Shown: piece after piece, positions 44,491-54,530 of the stretch
Position numbering within the stretch: position 1 is the first letter of the stretch
Layout: each line of letters opens with the position of its first letter
Source of the DNA: Aestuariivivens sediminicola
GTDB taxonomy: Bacteria > Bacteroidota > Bacteroidia > Flavobacteriales > Flavobacteriaceae
Assembly: GCF_022662015.1 (NCBI RefSeq)
Contig: NZ_JAKMCM010000002.1
Coordinates: 496,001 to 560,000 of the forward strand
Direction: 5' to 3'
DNA length: 64,000 nt
Program-made: the position numbers and the translations under genes
The notes under the pieces: model-generated
What the model saw: the letters and a program-made list of their open reading frames with translations, nothing else
What the model was told of the DNA's origin: nothing
Databases searched by the model: none

Positions 44491-46488
44491 TTAAAACAGA
44501 TTTTCCAGCAGCGCATCATCCACAATATGAGGCAGTGTTACCTTCAGGTCTGGACGGCGTTCCATTTCCCGCTTAATGGCAAAGAGGGCCTCCTTATTTC
44601 GTGCCCAGCTTCTTCGGGCGATACCGTTATTAACATCGTAGAAAAGCATGCTTTTTAAACGGATTTCAGCAGCCTCTGTACCATCCAATAACAAACCAAA
44701 ACCGCCGTTAATGACTTCACCCCAACCCACGCCGCCGCCATTGTGAATGGACACCCATGTGGCACCTCTGAAACTGTCGCCAATCACATTATGTACGGCC
44801 ATGTCGGCAGTAAATTTACTGCCATCGTAAATATTGGAGGTCTCCCGATACGGCGAGTCTGTTCCACTAACATCGTGATGATCTCTTCCCAGTACAACCG
44901 GCCCGATATCACCTAGTTTTATAGCCCGGTTGAAGGCTTGGGCAATTTTGGAGCGCCCTTCGGCATCAGCATATAAAATACGGGCTTGAGAACCGACCAC
45001 CAGGTTATTCGCTTTGGCGTTTTTTATCCATGTGATGTTGTCCTGCATTTGCTGCTTAATGTCCTCAGGGGCTTCTTTCATGAGGTCCTGAAGAACTGTC
45101 AGAGCGATCTCATCCGTTCGTTCCAGGTCCACCATTTTACCGGATGTGCACACCCATCTGAAGGGACCAAACCCATAATCGAAGCACATCGGCCCTAAAA
45201 TATCCTGAACATAAGAAGGGTATTTAAAATCAATATTATTTTCTGCCATTACGTCGGCTCCTGCACGGGAGGCTTCAAGTAAAAAAGCATTTCCATAATC
45301 AAAGAAGTAGGTGCCCTTTTCAGCATGTTTGTTTATGGCAGCGGCATGTCTTCTAAGCGATGCCTGAACTTTAACCTTAAAGTCCTCGGGATCTTCGCGA
45401 ATTAAACGGTTGGCCTCTTCGAATGTCGTCCCAACAGGATAGTACCCCCCTGTCCAGGGAATATGAAGCGATGTCTGATCGGAGCCTACATGAATAAAAA
45501 TACCCTCTTCAAAAAACCGCTCCCATACCTCCACAACATTACCGATATAGGCTATTGACAGGGCTTCATCCTGAGATTGTGCTGCTCGGGTTCGGGCAAG
45601 CAAATCGTCCATGGATTCGACCAACACATCTACCCAGCCTTGTTCATAACGCTTCCGTGCTGCTTTCGGATTCACCTCGGCACATATGGTAATACACCCG
45701 GCTATAGTTCCGGCCTTGGGCTGGGCACCACTCATGCCACCCAATCCGGCGGTTAAAAACAGTTTGCCCGATGGCGTATCGTCTTTAGATAATATCTTTC
45801 TGAACGCGTTCATTATGGTAATCGTTGTACCGTGCACAATACCTTGCGGACCAATATACATGAAGGAACCTGCAGTCATCTGTCCATACTGCGTGACACC
45901 CATAGCATTGAATTTTTCCCAATCGTCCGGTTGGGAGTAGTTTGGAATCATCATCCCGTTGGTAACTACGACGCGTGGTGCATTTCTGGAGGAAGGGAAC
46001 AGACCCATTGGATGGCCGGAATACATATGCAGGGTTTGTTCGTCGGTCATCGTGGCCAGGTACTGCATCGTTAACAGGTATTGTGCCCAATTCTGAAAAA
46101 CAGAACCATTGCCGCCATAGGTAATGAGCTCTTCCGGATGCTGTGCCACATCCGGATCCAGGTTATTTTGTATCATGAGCATTATGGCCGCGGCTTGAAT
46201 GGACTTAGCCGGATAGTCTGCTATGGATCTGGCGTACATGTCGTAATTCGGTTTAAAGCGATACATGTAAATGCGCCCGAAGGCATTCAGCTCCTCAGCA
46301 AATTCCTCAGCCAAAATGCCATGCCATTTTTCCGGGAAATACCGCAAGGCGTTTCTAATAGCCAGTTGTTTTTCTTCCTGACTCAAAATATCTTTTCGCT
46401 TTGGTGCCCTGTTGGCCTGTTTTGGATAGGGCTTTTTTACGGGCAATACATCCGGGATACCCTGTAAAATTTCTTCTTTAAACGTCAT
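44491..46488 (-). CDS. hutU: Urocanate hydratase
   Basis: This 665-residue NAD-dependent enzyme converts urocanate to imidazolone propionate, the second step of histidine breakdown. Family motifs include ELITYGGNGSVFQNWAQY, YSGHPMGLFPS, GLGGMSGAQPKA, FDYGNAFL and GRDHHDVSGTDSPYRETSNI. The chain is about 100 residues longer than the roughly 550-residue proteobacterial enzymes and is nearer to the longer type also known from animals. It starts 3 bases after the hutH stop, so the two genes are co-transcribed. HutI and a formiminoglutamate-processing enzyme are not in the window. Confidence 0.96.
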   Translation of the reverse strand: MTFKEEILQGIPDVLPVKKPYPKQANRAPKRKDILSQEEKQLAIRNALRYFPEKWHGILAEEFAEELNAFGRIYMYRFKPNYDMYARSIADYPAKSIQAAAIMLMIQNNLDPDVAQHPEELITYGGNGSVFQNWAQYLLTMQYLATMTDEQTLHMYSGHPMGLFPSSRNAPRVVVTNGMMIPNYSQPDDWEKFNAMGVTQYGQMTAGSFMYIGPQGIVHGTTITIMNAFRKILSKDDTPSGKLFLTAGLGGMSGAQPKAGTIAGCITICAEVNPKAARKRYEQGWVDVLVESMDDLLARTRAAQSQDEALSIAYIGNVVEVWERFFEEGIFIHVGSDQTSLHIPWTGGYYPVGTTFEEANRLIREDPEDFKVKVQASLRRHAAAINKHAEKGTYFFDYGNAFLLEASRAGADVMAENNIDFKYPSYVQDILGPMCFDYGFGPFRWVCTSGKMVDLERTDEIALTVLQDLMKEAPEDIKQQMQDNITWIKNAKANNLVVGSQARILYADAEGRSKIAQAFNRAIKLGDIGPVVLGRDHHDVSGTDSPYRETSNIYDGSKFTADMAVHNVIGDSFRGATWVSIHNGGGVGWGEVINGGFGLLLDGTEAAEIRLKSMLFYDVNNGIARRSWARNKEALFAIKREMERRPDLKVTLPHIVDDALLENLF

Positions 46489-46491
46489 GGG

Positions 46492-47991
46492 TTATGATTT
46501 ATTGATGATTAAGGATCGAGACTTCACGAGCCCTATCATGGCGGTGATGTCGTCTTTTAAAAGGCGGTCATTTTCCAGTTTGGCCACCTGCTTACGGATA
46601 ATGTTCATATTCTTTTCCAAAAGAGCGGAAAATCGAAGCGGTCGTCTAAATTCCATGGCTTGAGCAGCATACATTAACTCGATAGCCAGGATGCTTTCAA
46701 GATTGCTCAGTATTTGATTGAATTTGCGTCCGGAAATACTGCCCATGGAGACATGATCCTCCTGTCCTAAAGATGTAGGAATGCTATCGGCTGAAGGTGG
46801 AAAGCAAAGCGATTTGTTTTCCGTAACTAAAGCGGCCGTGGTATATTGCGGAATCATAAATCCTGAATTCAGGCCACCACCTGTGGTTAAAAGTCGTGGC
46901 AAGCCAAATTTGCCCTCGATGAGCAAAAAGCACCTTCGGTCGGAAATGTTACCGAGCTCGGAGGCCGCTATGGCGGCATAATCCAGTGCCATGGCCAGAG
47001 GCTGCCCATGAAAGTTACCACCGGAAATAGCGACGGTGTCACTCAGAACAATAGGGTTGTCAGTGACGGAATTCAGTTCAATTTCAACCAATTCCCTGAG
47101 GTGGTCGAAAGCGTTTCTGGAAGCGCCGTGCACCTGTGGTATGCAACGCATGGAATAGGGATCCTGAACGCGTTCACAATTTTCATGGGACATGATATTT
47201 TCCGAATTTTCAAAAAACATGCGCATGCGCTCTGCGACTTTCAGTACACCTTTGTACGGCCTAATGGTATGCAATGCGTCTTTAAATGGCGAGGCACTGC
47301 CTTTATAGCCTTCAATACTCATGGCACCGGCTAAATCGGCTAAATTTAAGAGATACTCCATTGTATCAAGTCCTGTAACGGCATGGGCTAAAATAAACTG
47401 CGTACCATTAATAAGCGCTAATCCTTCTTTGGCCTGCAACTGTATGGGCTTGAGCTCATGTTGTTCCAGTACCGCTTTTGCAGGAACAATGTGATCCCCT
47501 ATCCAGAATTCGCCTTCTCCAATGAGGGGTAAGAACAGGTGGGAAAGCGGGGCGAGATCGCCGGACGCACCCACCGAACCCTGTTCCGGGACAACAGGTA
47601 TCAAGTCATTTTCGATGAAGTAAAGGATACGTTCTATAACCTTCAACCGAATTCCTGAATAACCCTGACATAAGGCATGCACCTTACATATCATCATGAG
47701 TTTTGAAAGTCTTTTACTTATGGGTGATCCCACACCCACAGCATGCGTGATAAGCAGATTTTCCTGAAGTTTGCATGTCTCTTCCGGGGTTATCCTAATA
47801 TCGCACAGCGGCCCGAATCCCGTATTAATGCCATATACGGCCTTATCTGAATGGGCCATAGTCAAGACCATCTGCCGGCAAGCCTCAATTTTTTTAATGG
47901 CTTCCGCCGTGAGAGAGGCCTCAAGGCTTCCATTGCAAATGGCCATTACCTTAGGGACCGTGAGTTGGTCGATACCATATTTAAAGATCAT
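46492..47991 (-). CDS. hutH: Histidine ammonia-lyase
   Basis: The 499-residue enzyme removes ammonia from L-histidine to give urocanate. The MIO prosthetic group forms from A142-S143-G144 in GSVGASGDLAPLSH, the same numbering as in well-studied HutH enzymes. YGINTGFGPL supplies the active-site tyrosine and NPIVLSDTVAISGGNFHGQPLA the later family block. It is first in the leftward hut unit, divergent from a LysR regulator with 70 bases between. Confidence 0.96.
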   Translation of the reverse strand: MIFKYGIDQLTVPKVMAICNGSLEASLTAEAIKKIEACRQMVLTMAHSDKAVYGINTGFGPLCDIRITPEETCKLQENLLITHAVGVGSPISKRLSKLMMICKVHALCQGYSGIRLKVIERILYFIENDLIPVVPEQGSVGASGDLAPLSHLFLPLIGEGEFWIGDHIVPAKAVLEQHELKPIQLQAKEGLALINGTQFILAHAVTGLDTMEYLLNLADLAGAMSIEGYKGSASPFKDALHTIRPYKGVLKVAERMRMFFENSENIMSHENCERVQDPYSMRCIPQVHGASRNAFDHLRELVEIELNSVTDNPIVLSDTVAISGGNFHGQPLAMALDYAAIAASELGNISDRRCFLLIEGKFGLPRLLTTGGGLNSGFMIPQYTTAALVTENKSLCFPPSADSIPTSLGQEDHVSMGSISGRKFNQILSNLESILAIELMYAAQAMEFRRPLRFSALLEKNMNIIRKQVAKLENDRLLKDDITAMIGLVKSRSLIINKS

Positions 47992-48013
47992 CGTTTCAAT
48001 TGTTTGATTATTG

Positions 48014-48021
48014 CAAAGTTA
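48014..48021 (-). promoter_or_regulatory. -7 box TAACTTTG of hutH, next to an AT-rich dyad
   Basis: Read leftward TAACTTTG fits TAnnTTTG. Two AAATTT boxes (48027-48032 and 48048-48053) 21 bases apart form an AT-rich dyad in the rest of the 70-base gap, a possible LysR-type site controlling both directions. Confidence 0.4.
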
Positions 48022-48061
48022 TGTCTAAATTTAATTCATATTAATACAAATTTATTTATTA

Positions 48062-48949
48062 ATGATAACTGTAAGTAATCAATTAGAACTGCGACATCTG
48101 AACTATTTTTTAGCTGTTGCAGAAGATCTGCACTATAGAAAAGCGGCCGAACGCCTTTTTATTTCGCAACCCGGACTCAGCCGACAAATAAAGCAGATGG
48201 AGGAGGCCCTGGGGATTCAATTGTTTGAAAGGCACAACCGTAAAGTAGAACTTACAAAGGCAGGCCTCTATCTGAAACAGGAAATAACTCGAAATTTAAA
48301 GCAACTTGAACGGATTATCGCGCATGCCAGGCTGTTACAGGATGGTATTGAAGGGCATTTGAAGTTGGGTTATGTCGGCTCTGCCATGCAGCAAATTATA
48401 CCCGACCTCCTGTTAAAATTTGAGGCAGATCACCCTCACATTTTATATTCCTTAAAAGAGATGGACAACGACAGGCAAATTCAGGCTTTACTCACTGAAG
48501 ACATCGATATTGGTTTTGTTCGATTGGAACGGATACCGGACAGTATAGCCGCCAGGCCTGTGTTAAAAGAAAGGTTTTGTCTGGTGTTGCCGGAAGCGCA
48601 CCCCGTAACAGAAACCAATTTTAAACATATGAAACAACTTGAAAAGGACGCTTTTATTTTATTCGATCCAAATTACAGTACCAGTTATTACGACAAAGTG
48701 ATGCGCATTTTTCAGGACGCGGGATTCTCACCGATGGTATCTCATAACACCATACATGCCGGGTCAATTTATAAACTGGTTCAGAACAATTTTGGGGTTT
48801 CCATCGTACCGCGATCACTGACGGACGAGAATGTTAAAGGGGTTCGATTTATTGAGTTGAAAAAAATTCCCCATAAGACCACATTGTCGCTCGTTTGGAA
48901 CAAGGGAAGTCGGAACCCGGTATTAAAACAGTTTTTAAGAAATATTTAA
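48062..48949 (+). CDS. LysR-family transcriptional regulator
   Basis: The 295-residue regulator has the LysR winged helix at about residues 8-66 (LRHLNYFLAVAEDLHYRKAAERLFISQPGLSRQIK) and the type 2 periplasmic-binding effector domain after it (GHLKLGYVGSAMQQIIPDLL). It is divergent from hutH and hutU, so control of histidine breakdown by urocanate or a related effector is the natural inference. Proteobacteria commonly use the GntR-type HutC for this task instead. Confidence 0.93.
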   Translation: MITVSNQLELRHLNYFLAVAEDLHYRKAAERLFISQPGLSRQIKQMEEALGIQLFERHNRKVELTKAGLYLKQEITRNLKQLERIIAHARLLQDGIEGHLKLGYVGSAMQQIIPDLLLKFEADHPHILYSLKEMDNDRQIQALLTEDIDIGFVRLERIPDSIAARPVLKERFCLVLPEAHPVTETNFKHMKQLEKDAFILFDPNYSTSYYDKVMRIFQDAGFSPMVSHNTIHAGSIYKLVQNNFGVSIVPRSLTDENVKGVRFIELKKIPHKTTLSLVWNKGSRNPVLKQFLRNI

Positions 48950-48993
48950 GACGAATAAATAGTTTAAGACCTGTGATTTCTAATAAATTTTGC

Positions 48994-49001
48994 TACTTTT
49001 G
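48994..49001 (+). promoter_or_regulatory. -7 box TACTTTTG of the FKBP gene
   Basis: A perfect TAnnTTTG match 24 bases before the ATG at 49026; no clear TTTG box at the usual distance. Confidence 0.4.
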
Positions 49002-49025
49002 GCTACCGAATAAAAAAACGATAAA

Positions 49026-49754
49026 ATGAAGTTTATAAAATTATTAAGTGCCGTTATCATGACCGCCAGCGTAGTGTCCTGTGGTCAGAAAGCAACAACA
49101 AAGGAAGATTTAAAAACAGAGTTGGATTCTGTGAGCTATGCTTTGGGTATGGATGTTGGTCGTAATGTAGAAATGAGTTTTGAATCGATAAACAACGATT
49201 TGTTCATTGCGGGCTATTTGAATACATTGGATTCAGCAGAGGTTTTAATAGACAAGGAGTTGGCTCAGGGTATTGTTCAGACCTATTTTCAGAAGAACAG
49301 AGAGAAAATGATGAAAAGACAGCAAGAGATTGCTGCAAAAAAGGCAGAGGAGCAATACGCTGAGGTAAAGGCAGCCAGTGAGAAGTTTTTAGAAGAGAAT
49401 GTAGCCAATAATCCCGATATATTAACGACCGAAAGCGGATTGCAATATCTTGTTATGCAAGAGGGCACCGGAAAGCAACCCACTGCGACATCGCGCGTGA
49501 AGGTACATTATCATGGTACTCTAATTGATGATACGGTCTTCGATAGTTCTGTGGACAGGGATCAGCCGGCTACCTTTGGGGTTAATCAGGTAATTCCGGG
49601 GTGGACTGAAGGATTGCAGCTCATGAAGGAAGGCGCGAAATATAAGTTCTTTATTCCACAGGATTTAGCCTATGGAGCCACACCAAGAGGAGGCAAAATC
49701 AGACCTTTCGATGCCCTTATTTTTGAAGTGGAGTTACTCGAGGTCCTGGAGTAG
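49026..49754 (+). CDS. FKBP-type peptidyl-prolyl isomerase, FkpA/Mip-like lipoprotein
   Basis: This 242-residue lipoprotein (lipobox VVSC) helps proteins fold in the periplasm or at the outer membrane. An N-terminal dimerisation domain (about 30-125, SVSYALGMDVGRNVE and a helical lysine/glutamate-rich stretch) is followed by the FKBP domain (about 140-242: SRVKVHYHGTLIDDTVFDSS, VIPGWTEGLQLMKEGAKYKFFIP, LAYGATPRGG). It is monocistronic, with its own promoter box and a strong terminator. Confidence 0.94.
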   Translation: MKFIKLLSAVIMTASVVSCGQKATTKEDLKTELDSVSYALGMDVGRNVEMSFESINNDLFIAGYLNTLDSAEVLIDKELAQGIVQTYFQKNREKMMKRQQEIAAKKAEEQYAEVKAASEKFLEENVANNPDILTTESGLQYLVMQEGTGKQPTATSRVKVHYHGTLIDDTVFDSSVDRDQPATFGVNQVIPGWTEGLQLMKEGAKYKFFIPQDLAYGATPRGGKIRPFDALIFEVELLEVLE

Positions 49755-49779
49755 TAAAACAGGCTTAATAGAAATACCT

Positions 49780-49808
49780 AAAGGCAGGATGTTCATTCCT
49801 GCCTTTTG
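49780..49808 (+). terminator. Rho-independent terminator after the FKBP gene
   Basis: AAAGGCAGGA (49780-49789) and TCCTGCCTTT (49797-49806) form a perfect 10-bp stem with a 7-base loop and a short T-run. Confidence 0.88.
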
Positions 49809-49823
49809 CATTTAAAAAGATTG

Positions 49824-49831
49824 TAGTTTTG
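49824..49831 (+). promoter_or_regulatory. -7 box TAGTTTTG of era
   Basis: A TAnnTTTG match 25 bases before the GTG start of era and just after the terminator of the preceding gene. Confidence 0.4.
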
Positions 49832-49856
49832 TATAGTTTAAATAATTATTTAATAC

Positions 49857-50738
49857 GTGCCACATAAAGCTGGATTTGTAAATATTATTGGTAATCCCAA
49901 CGTGGGGAAGTCCACCCTGATGAACGCCTTCGTTGGCGAGAAGTTATCCATTATTACGTCTAAGGCGCAGACCACCCGACACCGAATTTTGGGTATTGTT
50001 AATGGGGATGATTTTCAGGTTATTTTCAGCGATACGCCGGGTATCATTAAGCCGGCATACGAACTTCAGGAATCCATGATGGGATTTGTAAAATCGGCCT
50101 TTGAAGATGCGGATGTTCTGGTCTATCTCGTTGAGGTGGGTGAGCAGGCTCTTAAAGATGAAGATTTCTTCAAAAAAATAACCCATTCCAGAATTCCGGT
50201 GCTTTTGTTGATCAATAAAATTGATTTGTCTCATCAGGAACAATTGGAATCTCAGGTAGCATTCTGGACAAAGAAAGTACCAAATGCCGAAGTCATTCCA
50301 ATATCGGCCCGCGAAGGATTTCATGTCAAGGAAGTGTTTGACAGAATAATCGAATTGCTCCCGGAATCGCCTCCGTTCTACCCCAAGGACCAGTTAACCG
50401 ATAAGCCGGAGCGGTTTTTTATTAACGAGACCATTCGCGAAAAAATACTTTTACATTACAAAAAGGAAATCCCCTATTCGGTTGAAGTCGACACCGACTC
50501 ATTTTTGGAAGAGGATCACATCATTAGGGTACGCTCTGTTATAATGGTCGAACGCGATACGCAAAAGGGCATCATCATCGGGCACAAGGGCAGTGCATTG
50601 AAACGCGTGGGCGTAGAAGCCAGGAAGGATCTCGAACAGTTTTTCGGGAAACAGATCCATTTGGAATTATACGTAAAAGTCAACAAGAATTGGCGCAGTA
50701 ATCCGAATCAGTTGAAACGTTTTGGTTACAATCAGTAG
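49857..50738 (+). CDS. era: GTPase Era, 30S ribosome assembly factor
   Basis: The 293-residue GTPase binds 16S rRNA and helps mature the small subunit. Translation starts with GTG at 49857. The G-domain motifs are GNPNVGKST (G1), a threonine switch region (TTRHRI), DTPG (G3) and NKID (G4), with SARE (G5) near residue 157. The KH domain occupies about 205-290 (VERDTQKGIIIGHKGSALKRVG). Confidence 0.97.
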   Translation: MPHKAGFVNIIGNPNVGKSTLMNAFVGEKLSIITSKAQTTRHRILGIVNGDDFQVIFSDTPGIIKPAYELQESMMGFVKSAFEDADVLVYLVEVGEQALKDEDFFKKITHSRIPVLLLINKIDLSHQEQLESQVAFWTKKVPNAEVIPISAREGFHVKEVFDRIIELLPESPPFYPKDQLTDKPERFFINETIREKILLHYKKEIPYSVEVDTDSFLEEDHIIRVRSVIMVERDTQKGIIIGHKGSALKRVGVEARKDLEQFFGKQIHLELYVKVNKNWRSNPNQLKRFGYNQ

Positions 50739-50960
50739 CCATAATGCATCGTGTCTTAAATTTCAGATTGTATAAAGATTAGAGCAACCCTTGTCTCATA
50801 AGCGTATTCATCGAATGACCTTAAAAAGAGCTAACACAATACCGACTGGATTGGATGTCTGTCAATCAAGACTTTTCTGGTTACAAAAGACTTGCGTTCT
50901 GTTAGACGGAATTATTAATGTACACGATCTCTATTAAGTCCCTGCTTTTTGGTAAAACTA

Positions 50961-51692
50961 TTAGTCGACTTCGTATACCAGTTTCATGGTAATTGAGGCT
51001 GTTTTTTCTTTTGAGGAGGTATTGTAGGTACCACCCCAGGAATACCCTTCATTAGAATTCTGACCCGTAATTTGAAAGACACCCATTTTGGCCGACAAGA
51101 CATCTCCCAACTGCGCTCCGGAATGTTCCGCAATTTTTTCGGCCCTGGATTTTGCATCGGCAGAGGCCTTCGATATCATTTCAATTTTCAGATCGGCAAG
51201 CTGCGTATAATAATACCTCGGGGGTTGAGAATAAAATTGTATGCCCTTGTTGAGTAATTCGGTAATCTCACGTGCTATTCTTTCAACTTTGGCCACATCT
51301 TTCGATTCTATTTTTATGGATTGAGTCAAAATGTATCCCAAAAAAACATCCTCAATGTATTTTCCATTTTGGGCATATTTGGCCTTTGTATTCTTCCGAC
51401 TGTTTACCGCATTAAATACAAATTCATCTTCATTTATGCCTTTCTGAATTAAATAATCTGAAATTATGTTTTTGTCCTGCTCCAGATCGTTATAAGCATT
51501 TTTAAGGGCAGTGTTTTCCCGCGTGAATGAGCCTTCCCAAACGATCAGATCGGAGGTGAAATCCGCATTTCCCAATCCGGTAACCGCAATGGTTCCATTG
51601 GTTTTATTTCTGTTCTTGACGGCGTTGCCTAATAAAAATGCTGCGATAATAATGGCCAGACTAAATACAATAGCGCTAATGGTTTTTTTCAT
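50961..51692 (-). CDS. SIMPL-domain (DUF541) protein
   Basis: This 243-residue protein has one N-terminal membrane segment (IVFSLAIIIAAFLLG) and a SIMPL domain covering the rest (IAVTGLGNADFTSD, VERIAREITELLNKGI, ASADAKSRAEKIAEHSGAQLGDV). The family is exported and of poorly known function, with some members linked to signalling or oxidative stress. It follows era in the opposite direction after 222 bases without recognisable features. Confidence 0.88.
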   Translation of the reverse strand: MKKTISAIVFSLAIIIAAFLLGNAVKNRNKTNGTIAVTGLGNADFTSDLIVWEGSFTRENTALKNAYNDLEQDKNIISDYLIQKGINEDEFVFNAVNSRKNTKAKYAQNGKYIEDVFLGYILTQSIKIESKDVAKVERIAREITELLNKGIQFYSQPPRYYYTQLADLKIEMISKASADAKSRAEKIAEHSGAQLGDVLSAKMGVFQITGQNSNEGYSWGGTYNTSSKEKTASITMKLVYEVD

Positions 51693-51725
51693 GACTAAAA
51701 GGGTTTAGTGCATATACGTAAAAAC

Positions 51726-52220
51726 CTATTGATTTAGTGTTTCTATCATGAAATTTTTTAATTGCAACATATCATCTTTACTGGAATCGCGTCCAATGCG
51801 TCCGATAAAGTACAAGGCAAACCAAAGGACCACCATAAGTAACATCAAACTCAGCTGTATGGCGAAGCCGTTGTTCAAGGTCCAATTGGTATAGGCCCAA
51901 ATTCCAAAGGCAAGACATAGAACAGCCACAACAAAATGCAGGAACATAAAGAGCGTCCAAACGGTTGGGTTGGGTCCAAACAGGCCATAGAGTAAACTTG
52001 AATCCTTGTCGACTTCGTTAATTTCGAGATGCAATTGGGGCGACCAGAAATGACGTTTCTCCCTGGGGAATTTAATAAAAACATGATCATCCACACGACT
52101 CACAATATAGTTGGATTGCGACGTTTTACGTTGTTCAAAGGTCTGTAAAATCGACGCATTGCTGCGGGGAATTTCAATTTTGAATCGAGGCCTTAAAACA
52201 ATGTCATTGGATATTAGCAT
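51726..52220 (-). CDS. Uncharacterised membrane protein with two transmembrane segments
   Basis: I do not recognise this 164-residue protein. A soluble N-terminal part of about 80 residues (IEIPRSNASILQTFEQRKTSQ, FIKFPREKRHFWSPQLHLEI) precedes two hydrophobic segments at about 92-112 and 120-142. A short charged tail follows. It lies between the SIMPL gene and der, divergent from der with 75 bases between. Frame, length and codon pattern look genuine. Confidence 0.7.
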   Translation of the reverse strand: MLISNDIVLRPRFKIEIPRSNASILQTFEQRKTSQSNYIVSRVDDHVFIKFPREKRHFWSPQLHLEINEVDKDSSLLYGLFGPNPTVWTLFMFLHFVVAVLCLAFGIWAYTNWTLNNGFAIQLSLMLLMVVLWFALYFIGRIGRDSSKDDMLQLKNFMIETLNQ

Positions 52221-52270
52221 GTGATCTGTTTTCCGATGTAAATTAGTGTTTTTTCTTTAATATTAAACCT

Positions 52271-52278
52271 TACCTTTG
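52271..52278 (+). promoter_or_regulatory. -7 box TACCTTTG of der
   Basis: A perfect TAnnTTTG match 17 bases before the der start codon, implying a very short leader. Confidence 0.45.
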
Positions 52279-52295
52279 CAAACAATTATAAGCAT

Positions 52296-53600
52296 ATGGG
52301 TAGTATAGTAGCTATTGTGGGAAGGCCAAATGTAGGCAAGTCGACCTTTTTTAACCGATTGATCCAAAGAAGGGAAGCTATTGTCGACGCGGTAAGCGGG
52401 GTGACGAGAGACCGGCATTATGGGAAAAGTGACTGGAATGGCAGGGAGTTTTCTTTGATCGATACCGGAGGTTATGTTGTTGGTAGCGACGATATTTTCG
52501 AGGCCGAGATTGACAAACAGGTGGAGCTTGCCATTGATGAGGCAGATGCTATCATTTTTATGGTCGATGTTGAGAGCGGGGTTACCGGGATGGATGAAGA
52601 TGTTGCCAAGCTTTTGCGCAAAGTGAATAAACCTGTTTTTTTAGTGGTTAATAAGGTAGATAATGCGAAACGGGCCGAAGATGCTGTCGAGTTTTATGCC
52701 TTAGGTCTGGGAGAATACTACACGGTGGCCAGTATTAATGGAAGTGGTACGGGTGAATTGCTCGATGCCCTCGTTGAGGCCTTACCTGAAAAAGAAGATC
52801 GTGATGAGGCGGAGTTGCCGCGATTTGCCGTAGTGGGGCGTCCCAATGCCGGTAAATCGTCCTTTATAAATGCATTGATTGGAGAAGAACGATACATCGT
52901 TACCAATATTGCCGGTACGACAAGGGATGCCATAGACACCAAATACAACCGATTCGGGTTTGAGTTTAATCTGGTCGATACTGCCGGAATTCGAAGAAAA
53001 TCCAAAGTAAAGGAAGACCTGGAGTTTTATTCGGTGATGCGCAGCGTTCGGGCGATTGAGCATTGTGATGTCTGTTTGCTGGTTTTCGATGCCACACGAG
53101 GCTTTGATGGTCAGGTGCAGAATATTTTCTGGTTGGCTGAACGCAACAGAAAAGGCGTCGTTATTCTGGTGAATAAGTGGGATTTGGTGGAAAAGGACCA
53201 TCAGTCCGTAAAAGACTATGAAAAGGCCATACGAAAACAAATAGAACCGTTTACTGATGTACCCATTGTATTCATCTCGGCACTGACCAAACAACGGATT
53301 TACAAAGCAATAGAAACTGCGGTAGAGGTCTATAAGAACAGGTCGAAGAAAATTAAAACAAGCAAGCTAAATGAGGTGTTACTGCCCATCATAGAACGTT
53401 ATCCACCACCCGCTTACAAAGGCAAGTATGTGAAAATAAAATATATCATGCAGTTGCCTACACCACAGCCTCAGTTTGCTTTTTTCTGCAATCTGCCTCA
53501 GTACGTGAAAGAACCGTATAAACGATTTTTGGAAAATAAACTCCGGGATAAATTTGGGTTTACCGGTGTACCCATTAGTATTTATATGCGGAAGAAATAA
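52296..53600 (+). CDS. der: GTPase Der (EngA), 50S ribosome assembly factor
   Basis: This 434-residue protein has the unique double G-domain layout of Der. The first domain has [13 protein letters not shown] and NKVD; the second has [13 protein letters not shown] and NKWD. A C-terminal KH-like domain begins near residue 350 ([19 protein letters not shown]). It acts late in large-subunit assembly. Confidence 0.97.
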   Translation: MGSIVAIVGRPNVGKSTFFNRLIQRREAIVDAVSGVTRDRHYGKSDWNGREFSLIDTGGYVVGSDDIFEAEIDKQVELAIDEADAIIFMVDVESGVTGMDEDVAKLLRKVNKPVFLVVNKVDNAKRAEDAVEFYALGLGEYYTVASINGSGTGELLDALVEALPEKEDRDEAELPRFAVVGRPNAGKSSFINALIGEERYIVTNIAGTTRDAIDTKYNRFGFEFNLVDTAGIRRKSKVKEDLEFYSVMRSVRAIEHCDVCLLVFDATRGFDGQVQNIFWLAERNRKGVVILVNKWDLVEKDHQSVKDYEKAIRKQIEPFTDVPIVFISALTKQRIYKAIETAVEVYKNRSKKIKTSKLNEVLLPIIERYPPPAYKGKYVKIKYIMQLPTPQPQFAFFCNLPQYVKEPYKRFLENKLRDKFGFTGVPISIYMRKK

Positions 53601-53696
53601 ATCAAGAGCGGTGTTAATGATGCAAGGATAATTGTAGTTACCAAGTCTCTAGAAGGTAACATATCGGGAAGATTTACAAGATAACGGGCTTAAAAA

Positions 53697-54530
53697 CTAC
53701 CATCCGCCTCCGGCACCACCACCTGAAAAGCCGCCACCGCCGAAACCGCCACCAAAGCCGCCACCGGAACTGCCGCCCCAGCCTCCTGAACTGCGACCGA
53801 AACTGCCTCTTCCCAGATTGCTCAAAATAATGGCATCCCATATATCGAATCCTTTATGTCGATTTCCACGATTCCCTCCGCCACGGTTGTTCTTGGAAAT
53901 GGATATAATGATGACAATAAAAATGAAGATCAGAACGACGATCACACCAACCGGAAACTCTTTTGTAGCTCTAACTTCCCTTGAACCCTTGTATTCACCT
54001 TTGAGAATCTGAATTATGGCATCCGTACCTTTGTCTAAACCACTGTAATAATCGCCTTTTCTAAATTCGGGAATTATAATATTCCGAATGAGCTCACCGG
54101 TGATTCCGGCTGTTAACCTGTGTTCGACACCGTATCCGGGAGCAATCCAGATTTTGCGATCATCCTTGGCGAGTAAAATAAAAACACCATTATCTTCTTT
54201 TGCCTGTCCAACGCCCCATTCATGGCCCCAGCGTGGTGCTAACAGGCCTATATTCTCTCCTTTGGTACTCGATATAACAGCAATGACAATTTGAGTTGAG
54301 GTGGAATCGGCATAAGAAATCAGTTTTTGCTCAAGACCCTGTTTTTCTGATGCGGATAATAAACTGATATAATCATAGACGCTCGTTTGAAAGTCCGGTT
54401 TTTCAGGAATATCAAATTGGGCAAAAACGCTATTGAAACTTAAAAAAGCAACTAAGGTGTACAGGGTGAATCGAACATGTCTTACAAATGATCGAACCCG
54501 AGGTATTGAAAAGGGTTTTAAGGTATTCAT
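53697..54530 (-). CDS. TPM-domain membrane protein (YgcG family) with glycine-rich tail
   Basis: The 277-residue protein has a signal peptide (to about FNSVFAQ), a TPM domain at about 40-165 (VYDYISLLSASEKQGLEQKL, VIAVISSTKGENIGLLAPRWG, GYGVEHRLTAGITGEL), one transmembrane segment (VGVIVVLIFIFIVIIIS) and a glycine/phenylalanine-rich tail ending GAGGGW. It overlaps the upstream TPM gene by 4 bases (ATGA) and follows lemA, the usual lemA-TPM-TPM arrangement. The exact role is unknown. Confidence 0.9.
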   Translation of the reverse strand: MNTLKPFSIPRVRSFVRHVRFTLYTLVAFLSFNSVFAQFDIPEKPDFQTSVYDYISLLSASEKQGLEQKLISYADSTSTQIVIAVISSTKGENIGLLAPRWGHEWGVGQAKEDNGVFILLAKDDRKIWIAPGYGVEHRLTAGITGELIRNIIIPEFRKGDYYSGLDKGTDAIIQILKGEYKGSREVRATKEFPVGVIVVLIFIFIVIIISISKNNRGGGNRGNRHKGFDIWDAIILSNLGRGSFGRSSGGWGGSSGGGFGGGFGGGGFSGGGAGGGW